A stretch of DNA of 64,000 nt from Ornithinibacillus contaminans (GTDB lineage Bacteria > Bacillota > Bacilli > Bacillales > Amphibacillaceae). The first letter of the stretch is position 1. Every line of letters begins with the position of its first letter. This document shows positions 34,567-43,692 of the stretch, one piece after another. The stretch spans positions 1-64,000 of the forward strand of contig NZ_LDPV02000046.1 in assembly GCF_001038425.2 (NCBI RefSeq), written 5' to 3'. The position numbers and the translations under genes were made by a program. Below the pieces are notes generated by a model, which was given only the letters and a program-made list of their open reading frames with translations, had not been told where the DNA came from and searched no databases.

Positions 34567-34931
34567 TGTTGTATACCTCCTAGTTATTTTGGCTACAACT
34601 ACGAGATTACTAGATGTAACATAGTTTATCAGTAGAAGATTTTGGAAAAAGGGTCAAGTGCCGTACAACCATAGATAGGTTATAGCGTTATCACTTAAAT
34701 GGAAGTATTAACCAATGTCTAAAATGTAGCAAAATCTGGTACAAAAGGAATTCAAAGACTGAATCATTACACAAGTTTCAACTATGTTACTAGATTCTTC
34801 ATGATAGAAAGAAAATGAATGAAGTGACTGGAAATTTCTGAATGTAGAGGGATTATTCACTTCATTTTCGCTAAATTATGATAGTATATATAGAAATAAT
34901 AAAAAGTTTCTTAGACTAGGAGGTAGTATCA
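34567..34931. other. Intergenic region, divergent promoters
   Basis: 365 bp between the divergent hydrolase and ade genes. It contains an imperfect inverted repeat (about 34609-34626 and 34780-34794, arms around ACTAG and TAACATAGTT) and a TATAGTATATATAG stretch near 34881 that is probably the ade promoter. No riboswitch or gene was recognised. Confidence 0.5.
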
Positions 34932-36737
34932 ATGACGTTTCAACGACCTGCACAATATGAATGTTTACGAGATTTAACAGCTACAGCACGAGGTGATATG
35001 CATGCTACGTTAGTAATTCAACATGCAACATTAGTCAATGTTACTTCAGGTGAAATTCTTTCTGATATTGATATTGCCGTTCAAGGTTCACGTATTGCTT
35101 ATGTTGGCAAAGATGCGACACATACAATTGGAAGCAATACTAAGGTGATTGATGCTGCTGGAAGGTATGTAGCACCAGGATTTCTTGATGGACATTGCCA
35201 CATCGAAAGTAGTCAGATTACACCAACACAATTTGCTCGAGCGGTACTGCCAAAAGGGACAACGGGTGGATTCTTTGATGCACATGAAATAACGAATGTA
35301 TTAGGGTTAGAGGGACTAAAGCTAATGCTAGAAGAAGCTCGAACTACTCCAATGGCAGCCTATATGCAGGTTGCATCTTGTGTTCCTTCTACGAATCCTG
35401 AGTTTGAAACAAATGGCGTAACAATCGGTCCAAAAGAGGTGGCTGAAGCATTTACATGGGGAGACGATATGGTTGCACTAGGGGAAGTAATGAACTTTCC
35501 AGGTGTTGTCTATGGAGATGACACCATGCTTGGTGAGATTGAGGAAACGTTAAAAGCAAAACGTATTGTTGATGGTCATTATACATGGGCAGCGGATGAT
35601 GATAAGAAGCTTTCTGCATATATAGCCGCAGGTGTTAGTGGGGATCATGAGGTAACTACGATTGAGGATGTAGTGGCACGGCTACGGTTAGGTCAATATG
35701 TGAAAATGCGTCGTGGTTCAGCATGGCATGATGTGGCTGAAACGATAAAAGCTTATACCGAGCGAAATCTTGATACAAGAAGAATGGTTCTCGTAACAGA
35801 CGATCGTAGCCCAGAATCATTAGTAGATGAAGGACATATGGACTTTGTCATTCGCCATGCGATTGCACAAGGTGTTCCCCCAGTTATAGCGATTCAAATG
35901 GCAACAATTAATACTGCGGAGAGATTTGGTTTATCCAATGATATTGGAATTATTGCACCAGGTAGATTTGCCGATATTGTACTACTGGATGGGCCATTAG
36001 TGGATGTGAAAGTCGGAATGACCATAGCTGCAGGTCAAGTGGTTGCAGAGAATGGAGAGATGACTGTTGAACTACCAAACTACCCGTATCCACAGTCAGC
36101 GATCGAATCTGTACACCTTTCTCGCGTCATCACTGCTGACGATTTTATCATAAAATCCCCAGTTGAGAATGGAAAAGTGGATGTAAGAGTCATTCAAGTC
36201 CGAGAAAATCATGTGGGAACAATTGAAAAACATATGCAGATTTCATGCTCGAATGGTCACGTTGAGCTTGAATCTGGCTTAAGTAAAATGGTTGTCTTTG
36301 AACGCCATGGAAAAAACGGAAATATTGCCCATGGATTACTAGCTGGCGTAGGCTTTGATAAGCCAGCAGCAATGGCAACAACTGTAGGCCATGATAGTCA
36401 TAATTTAATGGTTATTGGAAATGATGATGCGTTAATGGCAAAAGCGGCAAACCTAATTGTGGAAATGCAAGGTGGGATTGTCGTTGTTTCGAAGGAATCG
36501 ATGACTAAGCTACCATTACCAATTGCGGGATTAATGTCAGAAGCTCCATTTGAAGAAGTGGCAGCAGGATCCAAAGCAATTAGTCATGCACTAGCAAAGG
36601 TTGGCTGTACGATGAACTATGCGTTTATGACGTTATCGTTATTGTCCTTAGTCGTGATTCCGGAAATACGCTTATCCGATAAAGGATTAGTGCGAATAAC
36701 CGATAAGGGATTTGAAATTGTGCCACTATTTATCTAA
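34932..36737 (+). CDS. ade: Adenine deaminase
   Basis: 601-residue amidohydrolase that converts adenine to hypoxanthine and ammonia in purine salvage. The metal-binding HCHIESS segment (about residues 88-94), HYTWAADD, SGDHEVTT and VTDDRS are the family's metal and active-site motifs, and the C-terminal Ade domain is complete. AGGAGGT precedes ATG 34932. The next gene is convergent and a terminator lies at 36787-36830. Confidence 0.93.
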   Translation: MTFQRPAQYECLRDLTATARGDMHATLVIQHATLVNVTSGEILSDIDIAVQGSRIAYVGKDATHTIGSNTKVIDAAGRYVAPGFLDGHCHIESSQITPTQFARAVLPKGTTGGFFDAHEITNVLGLEGLKLMLEEARTTPMAAYMQVASCVPSTNPEFETNGVTIGPKEVAEAFTWGDDMVALGEVMNFPGVVYGDDTMLGEIEETLKAKRIVDGHYTWAADDDKKLSAYIAAGVSGDHEVTTIEDVVARLRLGQYVKMRRGSAWHDVAETIKAYTERNLDTRRMVLVTDDRSPESLVDEGHMDFVIRHAIAQGVPPVIAIQMATINTAERFGLSNDIGIIAPGRFADIVLLDGPLVDVKVGMTIAAGQVVAENGEMTVELPNYPYPQSAIESVHLSRVITADDFIIKSPVENGKVDVRVIQVRENHVGTIEKHMQISCSNGHVELESGLSKMVVFERHGKNGNIAHGLLAGVGFDKPAAMATTVGHDSHNLMVIGNDDALMAKAANLIVEMQGGIVVVSKESMTKLPLPIAGLMSEAPFEEVAAGSKAISHALAKVGCTMNYAFMTLSLLSLVVIPEIRLSDKGLVRITDKGFEIVPLFI

Positions 36738-36739
36738 CG

Positions 36740-36973
36740 TCATATTATAGTAGCTAATTGCCATAAAATATTCCAAGAAAAATAACAAGAACCGTTTTCC
36801 CATTGTTTTGGATTACGGTTCTTGTGTTTTATCCGATATAGATAATCTTTTTTCGTTTTCGTTGTTCTCGTCCTAAGGTCAAGCTGTACATACGGGCTAC
36901 GACTTATTTCTGGATTTAATCTACCTTCACGAACAAGCTTGTCGCGTCTTTTTTGCGCTTTTGATTTACTCAT
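36740..36973 (-). CDS. Small basic conserved-type protein
   Basis: 77 residues from ATG 36973 (a GAGGAGAGTGG site upstream), starting MSKSKAQKRRDKLVREGRLN with SPYVQLDLRTRTTKTKKDYLY following. It is very basic at the N-terminus. It resembles small Bacillaceae proteins of the YqkK type by recollection only. Its 3' end overlaps the ade terminator hairpin, so the coding end and the hairpin share sequence. Function unknown. Confidence 0.55.
   Translation of the reverse strand: MSKSKAQKRRDKLVREGRLNPEISRSPYVQLDLRTRTTKTKKDYLYRIKHKNRNPKQWENGSCYFSWNILWQLATII
36787..36830 (+). terminator. ade terminator
   Basis: CAAGAACCGT (36787-36796) pairs perfectly with ACGGTTCTTG (36815-36824), then TGTTTTAT. 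Confidence 0.7.
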
Positions 36974-37172
36974 GAATACCACTCTCCTCATATAGTTTGT
37001 AATCATTATACAAGAAAAAGGTAATCGTCACCACCTATAGTTAGGATAGCGGAAACGTAGGGTTCGCGTTAAGGAAGCTAAACTAGACTAGTTTTGATAT
37101 AATAAGTATACGACTAAATTACGGCTGGTCATACTAGCTAGTACTTAATTTTGCAAAAAGAGGATGATTTGA

Positions 37173-37811
37173 TTGGCAGAAACACATACCTTTTCAAAAG
37201 GTGAAGAAATCGCTAATGCGATAACACATGGTATAGGTGTAATTTTAAGTATTGCTGGCTTGGTATTATTAATCGTTTTTTCAGCGTTCCATGGTAGTGC
37301 CATGCACGTTGTTAGTTTTACGATATTTGGTACGACGATGGTTCTGTTATACACATCGTCTACACTCGTTCATGCGTTACCACCAGGAAAGGCAAAGGAT
37401 TTATTTGAGATTTTTGATCACTCCTCCATTTATTTGTTTATTGCGGGAACCTATACGCCATTTACCTTATTAGTTATTAAAGGTGCTTTAGGGTGGTCAA
37501 TGTTTGGAATCATCTGGGGACTTGCCTTGGCAGGAATAGTATTCAAGGCATATTTTGTGAAAAAGTTCCTATTTACGTCAACGATTCTCTATTTATTAAT
37601 GGGCTGGATGGTCGTCATTGGCTGGAATCGAATCGTTGCTGGCATTGATTTTGGCGGTGTTGTGTTACTTGGAGTGGGAGGACTCTGTTATACAATTGGA
37701 ACGATTTTCTATATGTGGCGTGGTTTTAAATATCATCATATGGTTTGGCATATCTTCGTTTTAGCCGGTACAGCATGTCACTTTTTTAGCGTGTTATTAT
37801 ACTTGCTATAG
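37173..37811 (+). CDS. Hemolysin III family membrane protein
   Basis: 212 residues with seven membrane helices of the hemolysin III / TrhA (YqfA) family, related to progestin/adiponectin-type receptors. Diagnostic residues: the N-terminal GEEIANAITHGIG, then the middle DHSSIYLFIAGTYTPF and the C-terminal MVWHIFVLAGTACHFFSV. These histidines bind metal. TTG 37173 is the start, with AGAGGATG upstream. Function in membrane fluidity is proposed for homologues. Confidence 0.88.
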   Translation: MAETHTFSKGEEIANAITHGIGVILSIAGLVLLIVFSAFHGSAMHVVSFTIFGTTMVLLYTSSTLVHALPPGKAKDLFEIFDHSSIYLFIAGTYTPFTLLVIKGALGWSMFGIIWGLALAGIVFKAYFVKKFLFTSTILYLLMGWMVVIGWNRIVAGIDFGGVVLLGVGGLCYTIGTIFYMWRGFKYHHMVWHIFVLAGTACHFFSVLLYLL

Positions 37812-37842
37812 GCAAAGAAGGATATAAATAAAGCTTAATGGG

Positions 37843-37870
37843 CTAGGAGACATAATTTCTAGTCCTTTTT
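37843..37870 (+). terminator. Possible terminator after hemolysin III gene
   Basis: GGGCTAGGA pairs with TTCTAGTCC (one G-U), then CTTTTTG. Confidence 0.55.
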
Positions 37871-38030
37871 GTTGGGAATGTATCGGTAAACTTAGCGCCA
37901 GGAAAGAAAAGCAACTATTGCTATATGACTAGTGTTTGTACATGTATCTAAAATGGATGAAAAATATATGATATAATTAAATTATTGTGAATTAATGGAG
38001 TTAAAAGTACATTGTATTTGAGGAAATAGC

Positions 38031-38336
38031 ATGACACCATTTACTAAATCCGTTCTAAAAATCATTAGGGAAATTCCAGAAGGCAGGGTCATGACCTATG
38101 GCCAAATTGCATCGCTTGCTGGGAGTCCACGTGCTGCTAGACAAGTAGTTCGGATTCTCCACTCCATGAGTAGTAAATATCAGCTACCATGGCATCGGGT
38201 AATTAATGCAAAAGGAAAAATCGCGTTAACAGATGACGAATCTTATCAGGAACAACTTATAAACCTAGAGGCAGAAGGAATTGAAGTAGGGCCACATGAT
38301 GAAATTGATTTGGATCGGTATCAGTGGAACCCATAA
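38031..38336 (+). CDS. Alkyltransferase-like (ATL) protein
   Basis: 101 residues containing only the DNA-binding/active-site domain of O6-methylguanine-DNA methyltransferases. The reactive cysteine of the PCHRV motif is replaced by tryptophan (PWHRV, at about residues 61-65), which marks ATL proteins that bind O6-alkylguanine and pass it to nucleotide excision repair. The upstream GRVMTYGQIASLAG and arginine-finger segment SPRAARQV are conserved. Confidence 0.9.
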   Translation: MTPFTKSVLKIIREIPEGRVMTYGQIASLAGSPRAARQVVRILHSMSSKYQLPWHRVINAKGKIALTDDESYQEQLINLEAEGIEVGPHDEIDLDRYQWNP

Positions 38337-38375
38337 ACGTACAAATGATTATGATTTGAAGAGGTGAACTGAACT

Positions 38376-38510
38376 ATGGTATACATATGCATCATACTAG
38401 CTATATTTTTATTTGATTTTATGAAAATAAGAAAACAAAACAACACTCTGATAGAACAAAATGAAAAGATTATTTCCTTATTAGAAGACATTAAAAATAA
38501 AGATAAATAA
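38376..38510 (+). CDS. Small membrane protein, unknown
   Basis: 44 residues: an N-terminal membrane helix (VYICIILAIFLFDFMK) then a charged coiled-coil-like tail (NNTLIEQNEKIISLLEDI). AGAGGTG lies upstream with spacing of about nine. It is between the ATL gene and a terminator. I do not recognise it. Confidence 0.55.
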   Translation: MVYICIILAIFLFDFMKIRKQNNTLIEQNEKIISLLEDIKNKDK

Positions 38511-38512
38511 TA

Positions 38513-38551
38513 AAACCAAGGTAGGATAAATCTTCTAGCCTTGGTTTTTTG
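38513..38551. terminator. Bidirectional terminator
   Basis: AAACCAAGG pairs with CCTTGGTTT, extended by TAG/CTA, then T6. It is shared by the convergent small gene and yfmM-like gene. Confidence 0.75.
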
Positions 38552-38555
38552 TCGA

Positions 38556-40112
38556 TTAGAATACCTTTGTCGTCCAGTCCTCACAATTCCAAATATCGGT
38601 TACAACACCATCATAGAAGTCTGGCTCATGTGAGATTAACAGAACACTTCCTTTGTATTCCATTAAAGCGCGTTTCAATTCTACTTTTGCATCATGGTCC
38701 AAATGGTTTGTTGGTTCATCGAGAACGAGTAAATTTGATTCGTGATTCATTAATTTACATAAACGAACTTTGGCTTTTTCCCCACCACTTAGAACCTGTA
38801 CCTTACTCTCAATATGCTTTGTTGTAAGTCCGCATTTCGCTAGTGCAGCACGTACCTCGTATTGCGTAAAATGTGGAAATTCATCCCAAACCTCTTCAAT
38901 ACATGTATTGGAGTTTTCGGATTTAATTTCTTGTTCAAAATAGCCAATATGCAAATGTTCTCCTAATTGGACCGATCCTGATACAGGTTTGATTTCACCT
39001 AAAATGCTTCGTAGTAAGGTTGTTTTCCCAATACCATTTGCCCCGTATAAGGCGATTTTCTGTCCGCGCTCCATGGATAGATTCAGAGGACGAGACAGGG
39101 GCTCATCATACCCAATAACTAAATCCTTTGTTTCAAACAAGTATTTACCAGAAGTACGAGCCTGCTTAAAATTGAATTCTGGTTTTGGCTTTTCAGCATC
39201 TAGTTCAATAACATCCATTTTATCTAATTTTTTCTGACGAGACATCGCCATTCTACTTGTCGCTGCATTGGCTTTGTTACGCGCAACGAAATCCTTTAAA
39301 TTCGCAATTTCTTTTTGCTGCTTTTTAAATGCGGCAACTTGCTGTTGTTTCTTTAATTCGTGTAGACGTAAAAACTCATTATAATCACCAGGGTATCTGG
39401 TTAATTCTTGATTCTCCACATGATAAATTAAGTTAACGACACTATTTAAGAATGGAATATCGTGGGAAACAAGAATAAATGCATTTTCATAGTTTTGCAG
39501 GTAATGCTGCAACCATTCAATATGCTCAACATCCAAGTAGTTGGTTGGCTCGTCCAAAAGTAGGATTTCGGGCTTTTCAAGCAGTAATTTTGCTAGAAGA
39601 ACCTTGGTACGCTGACCACCACTTAAATCATGAACATCACGATCTAAACCAAAATCATTTAGCCCAAGTCCATTAGCGACTTCTTCCACCTTTGCATCGA
39701 TTGTATAGAAATCATTGTTCGTTAACGCATCTTGCATGCGTCCGGTTTCTTCTAAAAGTTTCTCTAATTCATCTGGTTCGACCTCTGCCATTTTGGCAAA
39801 TAGCTCATTCATTTCTGTTTCCATATCATATAAATATTGAAAAGCAGTTCGGAGCACATCTCGAATGGTCATGCCTTGTTTCAATACGGCATGCTGATCC
39901 AAATAGCCGACACGTACATTCTTAGCCCATGTAACATTTCCTGCATCCGGTTCAAGTTTTCCCGTAATAATATTCATAAAGGTGGACTTACCTTCTCCAT
40001 TGGCACCAATAAGTCCTATATGTTCACCCTGTAATAGACGAAATGAAACATCATCGAAAATAGTGCGATCGCCAAATCCGTGACTTAGATTTTTAACCGT
40101 TAATAAACTCAT
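38556..40112 (-). CDS. yfmM: ABC-F ATPase, YfmM-like
   Basis: 518 residues from ATG 40112 (AAGGTG site), the same length as B. subtilis YfmM. Domain 1 has GANGEGKST, LSGGQRTKV and DEPTNYLD; the linker KKQQKEIANLKDFVARNKANA follows; domain 2 has GANGIGKTT, LSGGEKAKV and DEPTNHLD. ABC-F proteins of this group act on the ribosome as translation factors. Unlike the ABC-F at 2.6 kb, it has no leader ORF, so a housekeeping role is more likely. Confidence 0.85.
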   Translation of the reverse strand: MSLLTVKNLSHGFGDRTIFDDVSFRLLQGEHIGLIGANGEGKSTFMNIITGKLEPDAGNVTWAKNVRVGYLDQHAVLKQGMTIRDVLRTAFQYLYDMETEMNELFAKMAEVEPDELEKLLEETGRMQDALTNNDFYTIDAKVEEVANGLGLNDFGLDRDVHDLSGGQRTKVLLAKLLLEKPEILLLDEPTNYLDVEHIEWLQHYLQNYENAFILVSHDIPFLNSVVNLIYHVENQELTRYPGDYNEFLRLHELKKQQQVAAFKKQQKEIANLKDFVARNKANAATSRMAMSRQKKLDKMDVIELDAEKPKPEFNFKQARTSGKYLFETKDLVIGYDEPLSRPLNLSMERGQKIALYGANGIGKTTLLRSILGEIKPVSGSVQLGEHLHIGYFEQEIKSENSNTCIEEVWDEFPHFTQYEVRAALAKCGLTTKHIESKVQVLSGGEKAKVRLCKLMNHESNLLVLDEPTNHLDHDAKVELKRALMEYKGSVLLISHEPDFYDGVVTDIWNCEDWTTKVF

Positions 40113-40338
40113 GTTCAAACACCTTTTCCTTCCTAGGTACATTCTTTCTTATTATACGGTTCATTTTGAAAAAGGGGTAGAGGGAATGAATAATTTTCTA
40201 CTGGAATAGTTCTTGTTCTATAAAATTGTGCATATGATTCTGGTAAGGTTAGTACCAGATACTAATACTTGGTATTATTTTAGTTTCCATGTATAATTGA
40301 TTTAAAATTAGAAAATGTAATGGGAGAGGGGATGGGAA

Positions 40339-41184
40339 ATGGTACAGAAAATTGCTTTTGTCACGGATAGTACTGCATATATTACCGAGGAATTAAAGGC
40401 GCATTCAGATGTTTATGTCGTACCGATTGTAGTGATATCAGATGGTGAGGCATATGAAGATGGGGTAGATTTAACATCAGAACAATTATATGAAATCATT
40501 CGGACGGAAAAAGAAGTTCCAAAAACATCCCAACCTAATGTTGAGCGCTTTAAAACATTATATAACGAGTTAAAAAAGAACTATGATGCTATAATTTCGA
40601 TTCACGTATCGTCAAAATTAAGTGGAACACTATCAAGCTCGATTGCTGGAAGTGATCAAGCTGAGGCTCAAGTAGAAGTAGTAGATTCCAGATCGATTTC
40701 TTATGCCATCACCATTTTATTGGAGAAAGGATTGAAGCTTGCAGCGCAACAAGTTGATGGGAAGTTAATTGCTAATGATCTTCGTGCGGCTGCAAATGAC
40801 CATCAAAATTTGATATTACTCGATACGTTAGAGCAGCTATATAAAGGTGGAAGAATGTCTGGCACTCAGTTTTTATTAGGGAACTTCCTCCATATTAAGC
40901 CAATACTTTCAATCGGTAAGAATGGAGAACTAGGCGTTGTCGAACGAATCCGATCGGAGAAAAAAGCTACTCGAAGGATGATCACGTTAATCAAGAATGC
41001 TTACGAAGAAAATGCTGTTGCAAAGATTGGTATCATGCATGCCAATGCGCTAGAAAAAGCACTTGCTATACAGGAGATTCTGACAGCCGAGCTTCCTGGA
41101 CTAGAAATTGTAATTGGTGAAGTAAGCTCGTCCTTAGCGGTTCATGCAGGTGAAGGTGCAATTGCTATTTTTTGGAGTGTTTAA
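40339..41184 (+). CDS. DegV family protein
   Basis: 281 residues of the DegV (fatty-acid binding FakB-type) family. Motifs: FVTDSTAYI at the N-terminus, SQPNVERF, ISIHVSSKLSGT and the KPILSIGKNGELGVVERIR segment. It binds a fatty acid for phosphorylation by FakA; which of several FakB-like proteins this is cannot be told. GGGAGAGGGG precedes ATG 40339. Confidence 0.9.
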   Translation: MVQKIAFVTDSTAYITEELKAHSDVYVVPIVVISDGEAYEDGVDLTSEQLYEIIRTEKEVPKTSQPNVERFKTLYNELKKNYDAIISIHVSSKLSGTLSSSIAGSDQAEAQVEVVDSRSISYAITILLEKGLKLAAQQVDGKLIANDLRAAANDHQNLILLDTLEQLYKGGRMSGTQFLLGNFLHIKPILSIGKNGELGVVERIRSEKKATRRMITLIKNAYEENAVAKIGIMHANALEKALAIQEILTAELPGLEIVIGEVSSSLAVHAGEGAIAIFWSV

Positions 41185-41251
41185 ATCATAGTAGGTATTC
41201 TACTGAATTTGTATTATAATGAAGCTATCATGTAAAGAGGAGTTTTTCGCA

Positions 41252-41425
41252 ATGTCTGAAAAGAAACTAAGTATGCAAGAAGTAATTAAACAACAATTAG
41301 AACGAAAAAAACAATCGCAGGCTGAAAATAATCAAAACCAAGCTAATTGGAATGGAACAACTAAGAAAATGCAAAGTCAGCAAGCGAAAAAAGCAAGCAC
41401 TACTCGCCGAAAAATGGGTAGCTAA
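41252..41425 (+). CDS. Small basic protein, unknown
   Basis: 57 residues from ATG 41252 (AAGAGGAG upstream), beginning MSEKKLSMQEVIKQQLERKK. It is rich in Q, N and K with no hydrophobic segment. A perfect terminator follows. It may be a small Bacillaceae-specific protein; I do not recognise it. Confidence 0.6.
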   Translation: MSEKKLSMQEVIKQQLERKKQSQAENNQNQANWNGTTKKMQSQQAKKASTTRRKMGS

Positions 41426-41434
41426 GTTTGTTAA

Positions 41435-41471
41435 TAACGACAAGGGCTTTTACTGGCCTTTGTCGTTTTTT
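41435..41471 (+). terminator. Terminator of small gene
   Basis: AACGACAAGG (41435-41444) / CCTTTGTCGTT (41456-41466), then T5. Confidence 0.85.
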
Positions 41472-41475
41472 TATG

Positions 41476-41796
41476 CTATTCCTTTTGATATTTAAGGTAA
41501 TTATAATTTGAAGTCGGGATTCTACTAATTACTTCCCCTTCAGCATCTTCATGTACTTCGTATTCTTGATAGGTCTCCACGATATAACCATCCACTTCTT
41601 TCATTTCCTCTAACCGATATTCGAAGTATGTACTGACTGATTTTTGAATGGACTGATTCGACGTATCCGCATCAACACTTTCTTCATCAATCATCTGATA
41701 GTAATTCGTACTTTCGTCAGAAGTTAATGAACTGTCTAACAGAGTAACAAGTAGTATAATTGCTAAACCTCCCAGAATGGATAGTGTTGTTTTCAT
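41476..41796 (-). CDS. Small membrane-anchored or secreted protein
   Basis: 106 residues from ATG 41796 (AAAGGAG upstream). The N-terminus MKTTLSILGGLAIILLVTLL is a membrane anchor or uncleaved signal; the rest is acidic and extracytoplasmic. No motif recognised. The longer frame to 41838 adds residues before the ribosome binding site and is rejected. Confidence 0.55.
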   Translation of the reverse strand: MKTTLSILGGLAIILLVTLLDSSLTSDESTNYYQMIDEESVDADTSNQSIQKSVSTYFEYRLEEMKEVDGYIVETYQEYEVHEDAEGEVISRIPTSNYNYLKYQKE

Positions 41797-41941
41797 AAGA
41801 ATAACTCCTTTCGTTCCATTATCCTTCCTCACTTTCAATATATATGCTTGGACAACTATATTTATCCTGTTGGTGATGGAATTTTTTTATATATCCTGTA
41901 AAATAAGAAACAAGAAAATTTTTATAAAAGAGGTAGATAAT

Positions 41942-42418
41942 ATGTATCGAAAAAAAGCTGATTTTTTACAGGACTGGAAGATTGCTTCAAAAGGCACAAC
42001 ACGAGTACTTGAAGCATTATCAGATGATACGTTAGGACAAGCGATTGCAGAGGGGCACAATACATTAGGCTGGCTTGGATGGCATCTTGCAACAGCACCG
42101 GCGTTTTTTGCTAGTCAAGTTGGGCTAAAATTGAAATCTGTAGACGCTAGTCAACCAGTACCTGCACATGCCAGTGAGATTGTAGAAGGATATAAGACGG
42201 TTGCAGAAGAATTGAAGAATGAAGTAGAGGCGAATTTAACGGACGAAATGTTTTTGGAAGAGATGGATAGCTTTGGGAAATTGGTTGCAAGAGGTGCTAT
42301 GCTCCGTACGTTAATTGATCATCAAACCCATCATCGGGGACAAATGACGGTGTTGTTAAGACAAGCAGGCTTGAAGGTTCCAGGAGTTATGGGGCCGACA
42401 AAAGAGGACCAAGAATAA
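41942..42418 (+). CDS. DinB family protein
   Basis: 158 residues from ATG 41942 (AAAGAGGTAG upstream). DinB/YfiT four-helix fold with three metal-binding histidines: H in GHNTLGWLGWHL (first) and the HQTHHRGQMTVLLR segment near the C-terminus. Members include bacillithiol S-transferases; the substrate here is unknown. A second, broken DinB-like gene lies 145 bp downstream. Confidence 0.85.
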   Translation: MYRKKADFLQDWKIASKGTTRVLEALSDDTLGQAIAEGHNTLGWLGWHLATAPAFFASQVGLKLKSVDASQPVPAHASEIVEGYKTVAEELKNEVEANLTDEMFLEEMDSFGKLVARGAMLRTLIDHQTHHRGQMTVLLRQAGLKVPGVMGPTKEDQE

Positions 42419-42563
42419 TAGGAATTGGAAAAAGGACGAAATGATGGAGAATGATTTCGTTCTTTTTGCGGAAAGGGGATGGTATTATGAACAAATTGAT
42501 GAAGAGAAACCGAGGAATGGAAAGACGTGGTGAGCCAATTTAAGTTAGGAAGGGAAGAAGTGT

Positions 42564-43055
42564 ATGAGTAAAAAAGAATTCGTATTGGATCAATTGTCCG
42601 TAGTTCGCAATACTGAAAGTTGGATAAAGCCTATCAGTGAAGCGTTAGAGGGGCTGACGGTAGAGGAGGTAGAATGGCGGCAAACGGTGGATACCCATAC
42701 TATTGGAGAAATCGTTACCCATCTTTATTTTTATAATGAAAGATGGTTGAAACGATTTCTAAATGAGGCGATTACAGATAAAGTGTAATTAAATGCGTCA
42801 ACTTTTAAGCATAGGGGTTCATTTACGGAAGCGAGCTGGCATGATTTAGTAAAGCAGGTTGATGAGGGGTTAGCTAAGTGGGAGCAGGCAGTTCAGAATT
42901 CAACAGAGGAAAAGTTAGAGGAGTCTATCCCAAACTTTCCAGAAGAAGCGAAATGGTGGGAGGCATTATCCAATTTTTGCACACATAATGCCTATCACAT
43001 CGGACAAATCATTCATATCCGAAAAGCACAAGGATCTTGGATTAGCAAAGACTAA
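42564..43055 (+). pseudogene. DinB family protein with in-frame stop
   Basis: The reading frame from ATG 42564 runs through MSKKEFVLDQLSVVRNTES to AITDKV and meets TAA at 42786-42788. It then continues in the same frame with LNASTFKHRGSFTEASWHDLV and the C-terminal histidine motif HNAYHIGQIIHIRKAQGSW to a stop at 43053-43055. The DinB fold is thus complete apart from one nonsense codon, which would need one base change. It is a recent pseudogene or a sequence error. A terminator at 43073 follows. Confidence 0.85.
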
Positions 43056-43072
43056 TACGTGATTGCTTACAG

Positions 43073-43106
43073 GCATACCAGCTAACGTTACTTGGTGTGC
43101 TTTTTT
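43073..43106 (+). terminator. Terminator after DinB pseudogene
   Basis: GCATACCA / TGGTGTGC (one G-U) then six T. Confidence 0.8.
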
Positions 43107-43179
43107 ACAATATCTTTTAGAAAATATTAGAATTATATGATAAAATTCATATGACTACATCCAAGGAGAACGTGAGAGA

Positions 43180-43677
43180 ATGAAACTACACTTTTATGAA
43201 ACTACCAAATTAAGTGACGTTATGGGATATCAACTGACTGAAGAACAACTTCGGTATACTGGAACACCGCTTGAATCCATTGAAAAAGCGCAGACTGATT
43301 CAGATCGACACTGTATACTCGCTATTGAGGATATGAAATTAGTAACCTTTTTCGTCCTACATCAAAACGAGGGTGTTTTGCCATATACCGATAATCCTTG
43401 GGCGATATTAGTCCGAGCATTCTCAACGGATTATCGTTATCAAGGGAAAGGCTATGCAAAGGAGGCATTATCTTTATTGCCTGGCTTTGTGGAAGAACAA
43501 TTTCCAACCATCAATGAGATTATATTAGCTGTGAATGTCACGAATATTGCTGCACAACGATTATATGTAAAAAGCGGATTTGTCGATGAAGGTGTTCGAA
43601 CAATGGGAAAAAAAGGGGAGTTAATTGTGATGAGTTACCACTTAACTTCTGACTTGAAATCACCACTACCAAATTAG
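43180..43677 (+). CDS. GNAT family N-acetyltransferase
   Basis: 165 residues with the GNAT CoA-binding loop YRYQGKGYAKEAL (about 86-98) and the C-terminal NIAAQRLYVKSGFVDEGVR. It acetylates an unknown substrate. CAAGGAG precedes ATG 43180. The alpha/beta-hydrolase gene follows by 15 bp and is likely co-transcribed. Confidence 0.88.
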   Translation: MKLHFYETTKLSDVMGYQLTEEQLRYTGTPLESIEKAQTDSDRHCILAIEDMKLVTFFVLHQNEGVLPYTDNPWAILVRAFSTDYRYQGKGYAKEALSLLPGFVEEQFPTINEIILAVNVTNIAAQRLYVKSGFVDEGVRTMGKKGELIVMSYHLTSDLKSPLPN

Positions 43678-43692
43678 AGGGGGAAATTAGAG

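Noticed and set aside
34609-34794. Imperfect inverted repeat flanking 160 bp before ade
   Set aside because: Arms match only partly, no other copies were seen, and a MITE could not be supported.
34800-34931. Purine riboswitch before ade
   Set aside because: The conserved purine aptamer core and a terminator are not visible; only a promoter-like AT stretch is.
42487-42543. 18-codon ORF MNKLMKRNRGMERRGEPI between the DinB genes
   Set aside because: It has a fair ribosome binding site, but is too short and isolated to support; no leader-type hairpin with a T tail follows it.
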